Below the pieces are notes generated by a model, which was given only the letters and a program-made list of their open reading frames with translations, did not search any database and was not told the origin of the DNA. A stretch of DNA of 64,000 nt from DATMER01 sp963741305. Its GTDB lineage: Bacteria; Acidobacteriota; Thermoanaerobaculia; Multivoradales; UBA5704. The stretch lies in assembly GCA_963741305.1 (NCBI GenBank), contig CAVUHL010000003.1, forward strand, positions 1,488,001 through 1,552,000. Direction: 5' to 3'. Made by a program: the position numbers and the translations under genes. Below, one piece after another: positions 17,489 through 26,510 of this stretch. How positions within the stretch are numbered: position 1 is the stretch's first letter; the number at the start of each line of letters is the position of its first letter.

Positions 17489-19252
17489 ATGAGACCCGCC
17501 CTCGCCCTCCTCCTTTTCCTTCTCTCCGCCCCCACCTCAGCCGCCACCTTCCAGGAGACCTACCTGGAACATTACTTCGACATGTATCCAAGCAAGGCGA
17601 CCGCTGCCGGCCGTCACGAGCTCGACCGGCGGCTGGAGGACATCTCTCCCGCACGCCGGAATGCATGGCTGAAGTACAACCGGGGGGCCGCGAAAGGTCT
17701 CCGGCGGATCATGGAGGCGCCTTCGACCTCTTTCGAGGACCGCCTCGACGCCGAGCTCCTCCTGCGGCAAGCCGAGCTGGAAGCCTTCGAGTACGGCACC
17801 CAGGACCGGCCAGGCCGGGATCCCCTGTTCTGGAGCGGGATCGTGGGCGATGCCACGGTCTTCCTTCTGGTCCGCGACGATTTTCCCAAGAACGAGCGGC
17901 TGTCCCGGGCCGCGGAACGGGCCGGTCAGCTCCCGCGGCTCGCGAAGCAGGCGCGGCAAGCCCTGGACTTGGGCGATCCCGCCCTCATCGCGCCGGAGAT
18001 CTGTGGCATCGCGGCCAACATCCTGCGCGGCTCCGCGAAGTTCTACCGTGAGGGGTTCCCGCAGGCTGGAGAGGCTCCGGAGCTGAAGGCGAATGGAGAG
18101 AAAGCCGCTGCCGCTTTGGACGAGCTGGCCACGTTCCTGGATGGTCTCCAAAAGAAGGCCAAGGGCTATCCCCGCCTGGGGAAGAACTATGCCGCCCGCT
18201 TCCGCCTCGTGACCGGGGTGGAGGAGCCGGTGGAGAAGGTGCTTGCGCAGGCCGAGGCCGCTTTGATTGCCAAGCGCACCGAGGCCGCGGCGTATGGGCG
18301 GAGCGTCTGGAAGGAGCTGATGCCAAGTGCCGAGGAGCCGGCGGACGACCGCGAGCTGCTCCGCCGCCTGTTCGAGCGGGTCGCGGCCGATCACGCCGCC
18401 AGCATGGACGAGTTCGTGGCCGACTATCGGAAGCTGGTGCCCGAGGCCCTCGAATTCGTGCGCAGCAAGGATTTGATGACCCTGCCCGATCCCGCTACGC
18501 TTCACATTGATCGATCGCCCTCTTTCTTCATCGGCCAGGCCGTGGGCGGTGTCTATCCCGCCGGCCCCTTCGCTCCCGAGGCGGACACGCTCTTCTATCT
18601 ACCGACGGTCCCTGACAGCGCCACGCCCGAGGAGAAGGCTGCGTTCTTCCGTGACTTCAACAGTCACTTCAACCGGATGATCACTCCGCACGAAATGGTT
18701 CCGGGACACTACGTGCAGCTCAAGTGGGCGGCGCGCCATCCACGCAAGGTTCGTGCGCTCTTTTCAGACGGCGTATATGTGGAAGGTTGGGGAACCTTTT
18801 CGGAGCGCCTGCTGCTCGATCTCGGTTGGGGCGGCCCGCTGGATAGGCTTGCCCATCTGAAGAAACAGCTCGAGAACATTGCCCGCACCGCGGTGGACAT
18901 CCGGGTCAATACCCAGGAGATGAGCCGCGACGCGGTGCTGCGCTACGTCAAAGAGCAAGCCCTGCAGGATGAGCAGTTCGCCGGCAACATGTGGGTGCGC
19001 GCCATCACCTCGTCCCCGCAGCTCACCTTCTACTACCTGGGCGACCGCGAGGTGCAGGGGTTTTATGAGGAGGTCCGGAAAGCCAGGGGCGAAGCCTTCC
19101 GGATCAAGTCTTTTCTCGATGGGATGATGGAGCTGGGGCCGGTGCCGGTGCGGCATTACCGGGAAAAGATGCTGGTGCCGCGTCCGGCGCCGGCCCCAGC
19201 TCCGTCAGCGGAACCGCACCACCATGATCACGTCCCGCCCGGCCCCCGCTGA
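17489..19252 (+). CDS. DUF885-family exported putative metallohydrolase
   Basis: A 587-aa protein with a signal peptide (MRPALALLLFLLSAPTSAA). The DUF885 hallmark HEMVPGHYVQ (HExxxGH) lies near residue 407, with a further segment GWGTFSERLL downstream supplying a candidate glutamate ligand. DUF885 proteins are predicted zinc-dependent peptidases or carboxypeptidase-like hydrolases, and the substrate is unknown. The start at 17489 is chosen for the signal peptide; upstream in-frame codons belong to the repeat element. The last 48 bp overlap the convergent VCBS-repeat gene. Confidence 0.85.
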   Translation: MRPALALLLFLLSAPTSAATFQETYLEHYFDMYPSKATAAGRHELDRRLEDISPARRNAWLKYNRGAAKGLRRIMEAPSTSFEDRLDAELLLRQAELEAFEYGTQDRPGRDPLFWSGIVGDATVFLLVRDDFPKNERLSRAAERAGQLPRLAKQARQALDLGDPALIAPEICGIAANILRGSAKFYREGFPQAGEAPELKANGEKAAAALDELATFLDGLQKKAKGYPRLGKNYAARFRLVTGVEEPVEKVLAQAEAALIAKRTEAAAYGRSVWKELMPSAEEPADDRELLRRLFERVAADHAASMDEFVADYRKLVPEALEFVRSKDLMTLPDPATLHIDRSPSFFIGQAVGGVYPAGPFAPEADTLFYLPTVPDSATPEEKAAFFRDFNSHFNRMITPHEMVPGHYVQLKWAARHPRKVRALFSDGVYVEGWGTFSERLLLDLGWGGPLDRLAHLKKQLENIARTAVDIRVNTQEMSRDAVLRYVKEQALQDEQFAGNMWVRAITSSPQLTFYYLGDREVQGFYEEVRKARGEAFRIKSFLDGMMELGPVPVRHYREKMLVPRPAPAPAPSAEPHHHDHVPPGPR

Positions 19253-20626
19253 GCCGGTGAGGATCGCTTCGTTCCGCCCGTCGCCGTCCAGATCGGCGAT
19301 CCGCAGACCGCGGATGCCAGCCTCCTCCGCGAGGTTGAGGGGGACTTCCAGCGGCTTCCGCTCGAGGAGTGCTTTCCTCGGCTCCTTCGTGCCGGGGTAG
19401 ACGACCAGCCTCCGCGGCTCGACGACCGCCAGATCGGCAATGCCGTCGCCGGTCAGGTCGTGGCCATAGTGGGAGTCGCGGGTCTCCAGGTCCCACTTCT
19501 GGCGGCGGCCTGGGGTTTCGAAGCGGCCGTCGCCTCTCCCGAAGAAGGCCTCGGCGATGATCTCGCCGCCGCCCATGCCGTCGAGCTGAAGCACTACGAG
19601 GTCATCCTTGCCGTCCCGGTCCAGGTCGGTGACGATCGGGGCGACCGGATTCCAGCGGTGGCTCGTGGTCTGCGAAGCGAGCAGCGGCCGCCGGCCGGCG
19701 CGGGTGCGGTCGGACGTGAGGGGGAAGACCCGCAGCTTCTTGCTCTCGAAGATCCCGATCTTGTCCGCGCTGTTGGTGGTGACGATCAGAGCCGGCTTGC
19801 CGTCGATCTTCACATACCAGGAGGTGTCGACCTCCTCGGGAGTGGGGAGGAGCGACCAGACCTCGGTGGCGGACTCCGCGCCGATCAGGAGGGTGCGGAG
19901 GCGCTGCTTGCCTTCCGTCTCGGGACCCGCGGCCAGGAGGTTGCCGTCTCCCCGGACGGCGCGCACCCGCGGGCTGGTGAGACGGATGCCCCAACGCTCG
20001 CGCGTGGCTCGCGAAGGAAGATTGCGCTCGATCGAGGGCGCCAGCGCGCCGCCGTTGGGTAGATACAAACGGACCCTCCCCACGCCGCCCGCAAGGATGC
20101 CGGCCATCTGCTGATCCCGCCAGCGGGAAGGGAAGCGCAGCTCGGTGCCAGAGAGATCGAGGATCGTCTTTTCCGACGGCCGGCCGGCGGAGCCGAGCGA
20201 GCGCAGCTCCCCCTTGGTGGCGAGCAGAACCTCCTCGGCACCGTCGCCGTCCAGATCCATAGAGCCTAGCGTGCCGGCCTGCACTTCAGCGAGCAAGGGA
20301 CGCAGAAGGCTGCCCGTGAGATCGAGGAGCTGGAAGGAGCGCGCGCCGGCAGGACCCTCATCCGTCAATTCCTCGGAGGGATTCCACCTCTCGTGATCGT
20401 CCTCTTTCGGCGCAGCGCGCAGGAGAAGGACGACATCCATCTTCCCATCCGCTCTCCGGGGTAGCTCGACTCCGGTGAGGAGGCCGGGCAGCACGGCGCG
20501 GACGACCTCCGCGGCGCCGCTCCGGGCGGCGGTCACGCCGACGGGCGGCGGCGGGGGAGGGGTGGTCGGCTTCTTCGCTCCGCTCAGAAGGAGCAGGAGA
20601 GATAGCCCCGCGAGCGTCCTCTTCAT
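19205..20626 (-). CDS. FG-GAP/VCBS-repeat exported protein
   Basis: A 473-aa protein with an N-terminal signal sequence (LSLLLLLSGA) but no lipobox cysteine, then a proline run. Repeated calcium-binding-like loops include DLDGDGAEEVLL, DLDRDGKDDLVV, DLTGDGIADLAVV and DLDGDGRNEAIL. These match beta-propeller FG-GAP/VCBS repeats found in extracellular proteins. The start overlaps the stop of the upstream gene by 4 bp, so the two form an operon of related proteins. Function unknown; probably a surface binding or structural role. Confidence 0.82.
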   Translation of the reverse strand: MKRTLAGLSLLLLLSGAKKPTTPPPPPPVGVTAARSGAAEVVRAVLPGLLTGVELPRRADGKMDVVLLLRAAPKEDDHERWNPSEELTDEGPAGARSFQLLDLTGSLLRPLLAEVQAGTLGSMDLDGDGAEEVLLATKGELRSLGSAGRPSEKTILDLSGTELRFPSRWRDQQMAGILAGGVGRVRLYLPNGGALAPSIERNLPSRATRERWGIRLTSPRVRAVRGDGNLLAAGPETEGKQRLRTLLIGAESATEVWSLLPTPEEVDTSWYVKIDGKPALIVTTNSADKIGIFESKKLRVFPLTSDRTRAGRRPLLASQTTSHRWNPVAPIVTDLDRDGKDDLVVLQLDGMGGGEIIAEAFFGRGDGRFETPGRRQKWDLETRDSHYGHDLTGDGIADLAVVEPRRLVVYPGTKEPRKALLERKPLEVPLNLAEEAGIRGLRIADLDGDGRNEAILTGSAGAGRDVIMVVRFR

Positions 20627-22290
20627 GACTCCCCCCGGCTGAGATACAGGTCGAGACGCACGGGCGGAGTCACATTCGCCTCCTTGATCACCTGCGGTTG
20701 GATCACGAGGAGATCGGTCAGCTCGTCACCATCCAGGTCGCGGACCTGGACCAGCGCGAGGTCGCGGGGCGCTTCCCGCAGCTCCAGGGAGAGGTCGGGT
20801 TGCGCCGGGTACGAGCAGTCCGCACGGCCGCGGTGGATCGTCACGCTCTTGCCCCGGCCCATCTGCGTGAAGTCAGACCGGCCGTCGCCGTCGAAATCCC
20901 CGGCGAACTGCGAGATCTGGCCGATCTTCAGGTTCTTCAGGTTGAGGTTGAACTTACCGGACAGGTCGAGCCCCTTGACCGGCGCGAACTTCGAGCCCGG
21001 CCCCTGGCAGAGCACGTGGAAGTCGATCCCGATGCCGATCCTCTGAACCGTCAGGACTTTCACCGCCTGCAGCATGGAGAAGTCCAGCGTGAGGGCGATC
21101 AGATCCATGCGGCCGTCGCCGTTCAGGTCCTGGAACCCGCCGGGCATCTTCATCCCGACCGAAACATCGCCGCCATCGCCGTCCCCGTCGTTGTCGCCTC
21201 CCGTGTCGAACGCGTAGCCCTCGGCCTCGAACTGTTGAAAAGGTTTCGGTTCCATCCCCAGGTCCGGACGCGAGCGGTGGACTCGGAAGAGGAACTTCGG
21301 CCGCTTCGCATGCTTCATCTCCTCCCGCATGCCTGCGTCCTCGCTCGGCCCGCGCTCCTCCTGGGTCACGTACTCGGCCCGGCCATCGCCGTCCAGGTCC
21401 CCGAACCAGGTCACGATCGGAGTTTTGGTTTGATCGGGCCGCTCCTCCTTGTGCTCGCCCAGGGGAGCAACTGCCGCGGCGAAGCGCCCGCCACCCTGAT
21501 TGCGCAGCACGCGGAAGCCATCCCACGCGCCGCTGGCATGGCGCAGCACCAGGTCGGGGAGCTTGTCGCCGTCGACATCCCGAACCTCGGGCAGCGGATG
21601 GAAGTGGGAGAGGGTGCGCCGCGACCTGCCCTGGAGGCCGTCGAGAGGGAAGCGCAGCCGGGAAGCCGGCTCGGGCCTGAGCCCGTCCGGGCCGCTGAGG
21701 TAGACCGACGCTCCCTCCGCCGTGGGGAGGAGCACGTCCGTCCGCCCATCGCCATCCAGATCCTTCACGAGGCCCAGGTTGGGGAGGAACGTGCCGGTAC
21801 CGGCGAGCACCGGCCGCTCCTGGATCAGCGGCTCGAAAGCGAGGTTGCCATCCCGGAGGCGGAGCGCGGAGATGCCCTCATCGGTTAGGGCGATCACCGG
21901 AGAGCCCGGAGGTCCCTCCTCCAACGAGAGCACCGAGGGCTCGATGGTCACCGCTCGCGACGCGGGATCGAACCCGCCGCCGGGCCGGCCCAGAAACACC
22001 CGCAGCTCGCGCCGGTCCACCAGGGCTGGGATGACCGTGAGGACTTCCACCAGCCCCTCGATGTCATCCATCTTGATCGACTCCTCGATGCCGACCTCCC
22101 CCCAGCGGGTGAAGGCGATGACGACCGCGAGATCGCGCAGGCCGTCGCCGTTGACATCGGCAGCTACCACGGATGCAGGAGCACCGGGCAGCTCCAGGCT
22201 ATCGGCGCGCAGGGCGAGCTTCTCCCGCCGGGCGGCGGCAGGGAGGGCAAGGAGGAGGGATAGGAGGATTAGGCTGCCGTGGCGGATCAT
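20623..22290 (-). CDS. FG-GAP/VCBS-repeat exported protein
   Basis: A 555-aa protein starting at 22290 (GGAGA before ATG) with signal peptide MIRHGSLILLSLLLALPAAA. At least seven Asp-rich loops are visible: DVNGDGLRDLAVV, DLDGDGRTDVLLP, DVDGDKLPDLVL, DLDGDGRAEYV, DLNGDGRMDLIAL, DFDGDGRSDF and DLDGDELTDLLV. This fits one or two beta-propellers. It is translationally coupled to the smaller VCBS protein. The longer in-frame upstream extension to 22539 is rejected because it runs through the repeat element. Confidence 0.82.
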   Translation of the reverse strand: MIRHGSLILLSLLLALPAAARREKLALRADSLELPGAPASVVAADVNGDGLRDLAVVIAFTRWGEVGIEESIKMDDIEGLVEVLTVIPALVDRRELRVFLGRPGGGFDPASRAVTIEPSVLSLEEGPPGSPVIALTDEGISALRLRDGNLAFEPLIQERPVLAGTGTFLPNLGLVKDLDGDGRTDVLLPTAEGASVYLSGPDGLRPEPASRLRFPLDGLQGRSRRTLSHFHPLPEVRDVDGDKLPDLVLRHASGAWDGFRVLRNQGGGRFAAAVAPLGEHKEERPDQTKTPIVTWFGDLDGDGRAEYVTQEERGPSEDAGMREEMKHAKRPKFLFRVHRSRPDLGMEPKPFQQFEAEGYAFDTGGDNDGDGDGGDVSVGMKMPGGFQDLNGDGRMDLIALTLDFSMLQAVKVLTVQRIGIGIDFHVLCQGPGSKFAPVKGLDLSGKFNLNLKNLKIGQISQFAGDFDGDGRSDFTQMGRGKSVTIHRGRADCSYPAQPDLSLELREAPRDLALVQVRDLDGDELTDLLVIQPQVIKEANVTPPVRLDLYLSRGES

Positions 22291-22328
22291 GTCTCTCCAG
22301 TACGCGGAAGCGCTGTGGATGTTACCGG

Positions 22329-22487
22329 AACCCTCACCCCCGTCCCCTCTCCCACACGCACTCACACCCGCCCGGGAGAGGGGCGCCACCACCCTCCCCA
22401 AGGAAAGGAAGCATGAAGTAAGTCTCCCCCTCTCCCGGGGAGGGCGTGCTTGGGTGGACCGGGAGAGGGGGCCGGGGGGTGAGGGCC
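22329..22487. repeat. Dispersed inverted-repeat element, subfamily B, copy 2
   Basis: The left arm (22329-22386) matches the left arm at 61848 almost exactly. The right arm (22427-22487) keeps the CCCTCTCCCGGGG and GGGGTGAGGGCC ends but has diverged in the middle (GGGCGTGCTTGGGTGGACC). It lies in the divergent gap between the VCBS gene and the UbiB-type kinase gene. Confidence 0.8.
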
Positions 22488-22549
22488 TCCGTGGCACACC
22501 CATTGCACCTGCACGGGGTGCTGTACTGCGGTTACCCAACGAGGATTTG

Positions 22550-24235
22550 ATGATCGGAACTCTGAAGGCCCATCATCTGAAGCGGTACAAGGACATCGCT
22601 TCGCTGCTCATCCGGCATGGCCGCGCCGACCTGGCGCAGGCCATTCAGATGGACGAGAACCTGCCGCAGGACGAATCCGCGTCCGCGGACGTGATCTCCG
22701 GCAATCCCGAGCAGCTCGCCCGCGACCTGGAGAAGCTGGGACCGACCTTCATCAAGCTCGGCCAGCTCCTCTCGACCCGGTCCGACCTCCTGCCGCAGCC
22801 CTATCTGGACGCACTGTCCCGGCTGCAGGACAACATCGCACCCTTCCCCTTCTCCGAGATCGAGGAGATCGTCTCGTCCGAGCTGGGGGTGCGGCTGTCC
22901 AAGGCCTTCGGGGACTTCGACAACGTGCCGCTGGCCGCCGCCTCCCTGGGGCAGGTCCACCGGGCGAAGCTGCGCGACGGCCGCGAGGTCGTGGTCAAGG
23001 TGCAGCGCCCGGGCATCCAGCAGGTCATCCTCGAAGACCTGGAAGCCTTCCGCGAGATGGCGGGCTTCATCGACAAGCACACGGACATCGGCCGGCGCTT
23101 CGCCTTCCAGGACATGCTGGAGGAGTTCCGCAAGGCGCTGCTGCGCGAGCTCGACTACCGCCGCGAGGCCCTCAATCTGGTGACCCTCGGCAACAACCTC
23201 CGGCGCTATGAGCGGATCGTCGTGCCCCAGCCGATCGACGACTACACGACCTCGCGCATCCTGACGATGGACTACATCGCGGGCACCAAGATCACCGAGA
23301 TGCCGCCGCTCGCCCGCATCGATTTCGATGGCCGGGCATTGGCGGACGAGCTTTGCCGGGCATACCTCGACCAGATCCTGGTGGATGGCTTCTTCCACGC
23401 CGATCCGCACCCGGGCAACCTCCTAATCACCCAGGATGGCCGGCTGGCGCTCCTCGACCTCGGCATGGTGTCGCGCATCGATCCGCAGATGCAGGAGCGG
23501 CTGCTCAAGCTCATCCTGGCGGTGACCGATGGCCGCGGCAACGACGTGGCTCAGATCGTGGTGCAGCTCGGTACCCGGCTCGAAGGGGCGGACGACACGC
23601 GCTTCCAGAGGGAGATCTCGGACCTCGTCGCGGTCGCCCAGGATGCCACGGCCGAGCAGATCAAGGTGGGGCGGATCGTGATGGGCCTCTCGCGCAAGGC
23701 CGCGGAGAACGGCATCCGGCCAGCTCCGGAGCTGACCCTGCTGGGCCGGGCCCTGCTCCACATGGACGACGTCTCGCGCTCGCTCGATCCTCAGTTCAAC
23801 CCCACGGAGAGCGTGCGCCGCCACAGCGATTCGATCATGCAGCGGCACGTCCTCAAGCGGCTCTCGCCGAGCGCGATGTTCTCGTCGGCGCTGGAGACGT
23901 ACGAGCTGGCGCAGCAGCTCCCGGCCCGGCTGAACGCGCTCTTCGAAGCGCTGATCGGCAACAAGCTCGAGGTCAAGGTGAACGCCTTCGACGAGAGCCG
24001 GCTGATGGACAACCTGCAGAAGATCGCGAACCGGATTGCCACGGGGCTGGTGCTCGCGGCCCTGATCGTGGGCGCCGCGCTGCTGATGCAGGTGAGGACC
24101 AGCTTCACCCTCTTCGGCTACCCGGGCCTCGCGATGATCCTCTTCCTCCTGGCCGCCTTCTGCGGCTTCGCCCTGGTGCTCAGCATCCTCTTCAACGACG
24201 ACTGGCGGGTCTGGCGGAACCGGCCGCCGCGTTAG
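22550..24235 (+). CDS. UbiB/ABC1/AarF-family atypical kinase
   Basis: A 561-aa protein with the family's KxGQ motif in FIKLGQLLSTR, an Ala-rich nucleotide loop (LAAASLGQVHRA), the ATP-binding lysine in VVKVQRPG, the catalytic segment HADPHPGNLL and DLG in LLDLGMV. Two C-terminal membrane helices (LVLAALIVGAALLM and MILFLLAAFCGFALVL) follow, as in UbiB proteins. The family supports ubiquinone or other isoprenoid-lipid biosynthesis and lipid handling at the inner membrane. GAGGATTTG precedes the ATG at 22550. It is convergent with hepT, the stop codons overlapping by 4 bp. Confidence 0.92.
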   Translation: MIGTLKAHHLKRYKDIASLLIRHGRADLAQAIQMDENLPQDESASADVISGNPEQLARDLEKLGPTFIKLGQLLSTRSDLLPQPYLDALSRLQDNIAPFPFSEIEEIVSSELGVRLSKAFGDFDNVPLAAASLGQVHRAKLRDGREVVVKVQRPGIQQVILEDLEAFREMAGFIDKHTDIGRRFAFQDMLEEFRKALLRELDYRREALNLVTLGNNLRRYERIVVPQPIDDYTTSRILTMDYIAGTKITEMPPLARIDFDGRALADELCRAYLDQILVDGFFHADPHPGNLLITQDGRLALLDLGMVSRIDPQMQERLLKLILAVTDGRGNDVAQIVVQLGTRLEGADDTRFQREISDLVAVAQDATAEQIKVGRIVMGLSRKAAENGIRPAPELTLLGRALLHMDDVSRSLDPQFNPTESVRRHSDSIMQRHVLKRLSPSAMFSSALETYELAQQLPARLNALFEALIGNKLEVKVNAFDESRLMDNLQKIANRIATGLVLAALIVGAALLMQVRTSFTLFGYPGLAMILFLLAAFCGFALVLSILFNDDWRVWRNRPPR

Positions 24236-24651
24236 CTTTCCGAACCTAGCCAGACACTCACCTCGGACGCGAAGCGCTCGAGGTCTGGAAGGCCGGTTTG
24301 GGCCGCAGCATGGATCATTGCTGGCTCCACGCCCGAATAGCCGTGCGCCACGATATTGCGGAGGCCGACCGCCCGGCGGAGAGATTGCACTGTTTCCTTG
24401 GAGATTACCCGACGTTCTTCCAGTCGCTCGAAAGCCTCACGTGCGGTCGCCGCGGGCTCCCAACTCTTCTCTGCGATCAGATAGGTCGCCACATCGAGGC
24501 AGGTCTGGACAGCGACGAAGAGGTTGAAAGAGACGAGATCCAGAGTGTCACCGGTCAGCTCCTCGGCCGAGGTGGGGCAGAGCGCTCTCGCCCGCTCGAT
24601 TCGCCGCGAGAGCTCCGTCAGCTTCATGGCGGCGATGTTTGTGTCAACCAT
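24232..24651 (-). CDS. hepT: HepT-like HEPN toxin of a MntA-HepT system
   Basis: A 139-aa all-helical HEPN/DUF86 protein. The ribonuclease motif RX4HXY is present as RNIVAHGY near residue 104. The start at 24651 has GGAGGGG upstream and overlaps the mntA coding end by 8 bp. In the characterised MntA-HepT family, HepT is an RNase toxin and the MntA partner inactivates it by adenylylating the tyrosine of this motif. All residues needed are present, so the pair looks intact. Confidence 0.88.
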   Translation of the reverse strand: MVDTNIAAMKLTELSRRIERARALCPTSAEELTGDTLDLVSFNLFVAVQTCLDVATYLIAEKSWEPAATAREAFERLEERRVISKETVQSLRRAVGLRNIVAHGYSGVEPAMIHAAAQTGLPDLERFASEVSVWLGSES

Positions 24652-25045
24652 GCTGCCCCTCCGCGAGCCGCTTGAGGAAGGAATCCCGCATGCGCTCGAA
24701 CCCGGGCCGGTCCGTCTCGGCCTGGAGCAGTGCGCGTGACCTCCAGGCCGCCGCGGAGTGGCGTTCGCCTTCGTGGAGGACGATGCTGTCCCGCAGGAGC
24801 GCGTTGAGGAGGGGATAGCCGGCATCGGCGAGGCTCACCACGTCGACCTCGAACCCTGCAGCTTCGCTCAGGTCCGACATTAGAGAAAACAGATTGAGGT
24901 CCTTACCCAGGACGGCCACGTCCACGTCTGAATCCGGGCGGGCCCGCCCCTTTGCCCGGGAACCGAAAAGAAGGGCGAGGCGGACGTCCCTGCGTCCGCG
25001 CAGCGCCTTCCTCAGGGATTCGACGACCGGATCTTCCACCCTCAC
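24644..25045 (-). CDS. mntA: MntA-like minimal nucleotidyltransferase antitoxin
   Basis: A 133-aa protein with the nucleotidyltransferase signature GSRAKGRARPDSDVD, an exact GSX10DXD. It is placed directly upstream of and overlapping hepT, the usual antitoxin-toxin order. The annotated start is GTG at 25045; a second GTG at 25039 is possible. The gene begins only 10 nt after the end of the M16 gene on the same strand, so it may also be read from that operon. Confidence 0.87.
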   Translation of the reverse strand: MRVEDPVVESLRKALRGRRDVRLALLFGSRAKGRARPDSDVDVAVLGKDLNLFSLMSDLSEAAGFEVDVVSLADAGYPLLNALLRDSIVLHEGERHSAAAWRSRALLQAETDRPGFERMRDSFLKRLAEGQHG

Positions 25046-25055
25046 GCAGGAGAGT

Positions 25056-26510
25056 CTATCGCGTTCCGGCCGCCGCCTTCCGCAGCCCGGGCTGGAGCAG
25101 GTCCAGCTCGGCCGCGGAGATCACCTCGGCCTTGCCGAAGCGCTTCTCGACGTCGGCGGCGAAGGTCTTCGCGTTGCCCACCAATACGATCAGCATGCGG
25201 TCGGGTTGGAGCCGGCGCTCGGCGAAGCCCTTGATCTGGTCGGCGGTCACTGCGCTCAGATTGTCGCGGTAGCTCTCCAGGAACTCCCGGCCGTAGCCGA
25301 ACCTCATCGCTTCCAGTACCTTGGCCGCGATGCCGTCCGGAGTTTCGATCTCCAGCGGGAAGGCCCCGGTCAGATAGGTCTTGCGCGCTTCCAGCTCCCC
25401 GGCCGGAACCGGTTCCTTGCCTATGCCTCCGAGCACCTCCAGCAGCAGCCCGAGGGCCTCGGCCGTGGACTCGGTCTTGGTGAACGTGCTCGCCAGGAAC
25501 CAGCCGGGCTCGGTAGCCATCCGGAACTCGCTGAATGCACCGTAGGACAGGCCGCGCTTGCGCCGGATCTCCTCGTACAGCCGCGAGTTCGAGCTCGATC
25601 CGACCACCGCATCGTAGACCTCCGCGGTGAAGTGATCGGGATCGCGGTAGGCGAGCCCGATCTGGCCGACGCGGATCTGCGTCTGCACCGCGTCGGGCTT
25701 GTCGACGATCACGATCTGCCGCTTCCCGCCGGCCGGCTTGACCGGTGGGATCACCGGCACCGCGCCCTTCGGCCAGCCGCCGAAGAAGCGCTCGGCCTTG
25801 GCGAACGCGTCGGCCACCTTGACATCGCCGACGATCGCCAGGATCGAAGCGTTCGGCACGTACTGCTTCTTGTGGAAGGCGACCAGGTCTTCCCGCGCCA
25901 GCCCCTTGACCGACTCGGGCGTGCCCGCCGGCAGGCCGTAGGGATGGCCTCCCATGACAAGCCGCTGAAAGGCGGCTTCCGCGATGTAGTCGGGGTCGGA
26001 TTGCTGGATCTGAAGGCCGCTCAGCATCTGGCTGCGCCAGCGCTCCAGCTCCTCGGCCGGGAAGCTGGGCCGCAGGACCACGTCCGAAAGGAGATCCAAT
26101 CCCAGGTCGAGCTGGTCCGATGTCGCGCGCACCGTGGCAAAGCCGCCCTCAAGGGCCGCGACCGTGTTGAGCTCGCCTCCCACCGAGTCGATGGTCTGCG
26201 CGATCTGCTGCGCCGAGCGGGTGGCCGTCCCCTCCCGGATCAGCGCGGCCGTGGCATCGGCCAGGCCTGCCTTCGCTTCCGGCGTGTGGACCTTGCCGCC
26301 CGGGAAGAGGAGCTGCAGGCTGAGCGAGGGGGTCTCGTGCTGCTCGATCACCACCACGCGCAGGCCGTTGGCGAGCGTCTTCTCCTCGAAGGCCGGGAAG
26401 CGGATCTCCTTGGCCGGCTTGGGTGGCGGAGGGGTCTGTTTGGGTGCCTGCTGCGCCGGGACCGAGGATGCCGCGAGGGCCAAGGCTGTCAGCACCGGGA
26501 TGATTCTCAT
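25056..26510 (-). CDS. M16-family peptidase subunit lacking the zinc motif
   Basis: A 484-aa exported protein (signal peptide MRIIPVLTALALAASSVPAQ). The M16 N-terminal fold is clear (LANGLRVVVIEQHETPSLSLQLLFPGGK), but where HxxEH should be it has GLADATAALIREGT. It therefore lacks catalytic zinc ligands. Pairing of an active and an inactive M16 subunit is common. This gene overlaps the active one by 4 bp and probably forms the non-catalytic half of a heterodimer that helps bind peptide substrates. Confidence 0.88.
   Translation of the reverse strand: MRIIPVLTALALAASSVPAQQAPKQTPPPPKPAKEIRFPAFEEKTLANGLRVVVIEQHETPSLSLQLLFPGGKVHTPEAKAGLADATAALIREGTATRSAQQIAQTIDSVGGELNTVAALEGGFATVRATSDQLDLGLDLLSDVVLRPSFPAEELERWRSQMLSGLQIQQSDPDYIAEAAFQRLVMGGHPYGLPAGTPESVKGLAREDLVAFHKKQYVPNASILAIVGDVKVADAFAKAERFFGGWPKGAVPVIPPVKPAGGKRQIVIVDKPDAVQTQIRVGQIGLAYRDPDHFTAEVYDAVVGSSSNSRLYEEIRRKRGLSYGAFSEFRMATEPGWFLASTFTKTESTAEALGLLLEVLGGIGKEPVPAGELEARKTYLTGAFPLEIETPDGIAAKVLEAMRFGYGREFLESYRDNLSAVTADQIKGFAERRLQPDRMLIVLVGNAKTFAADVEKRFGKAEVISAAELDLLQPGLRKAAAGTR

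Noticed and set aside
20623..22539. Longer start at 22539 for the VCBS protein
   Set aside because: The N-terminal extension translates the inverted-repeat element; the ATG at 22290 has a ribosome binding site and a signal peptide.
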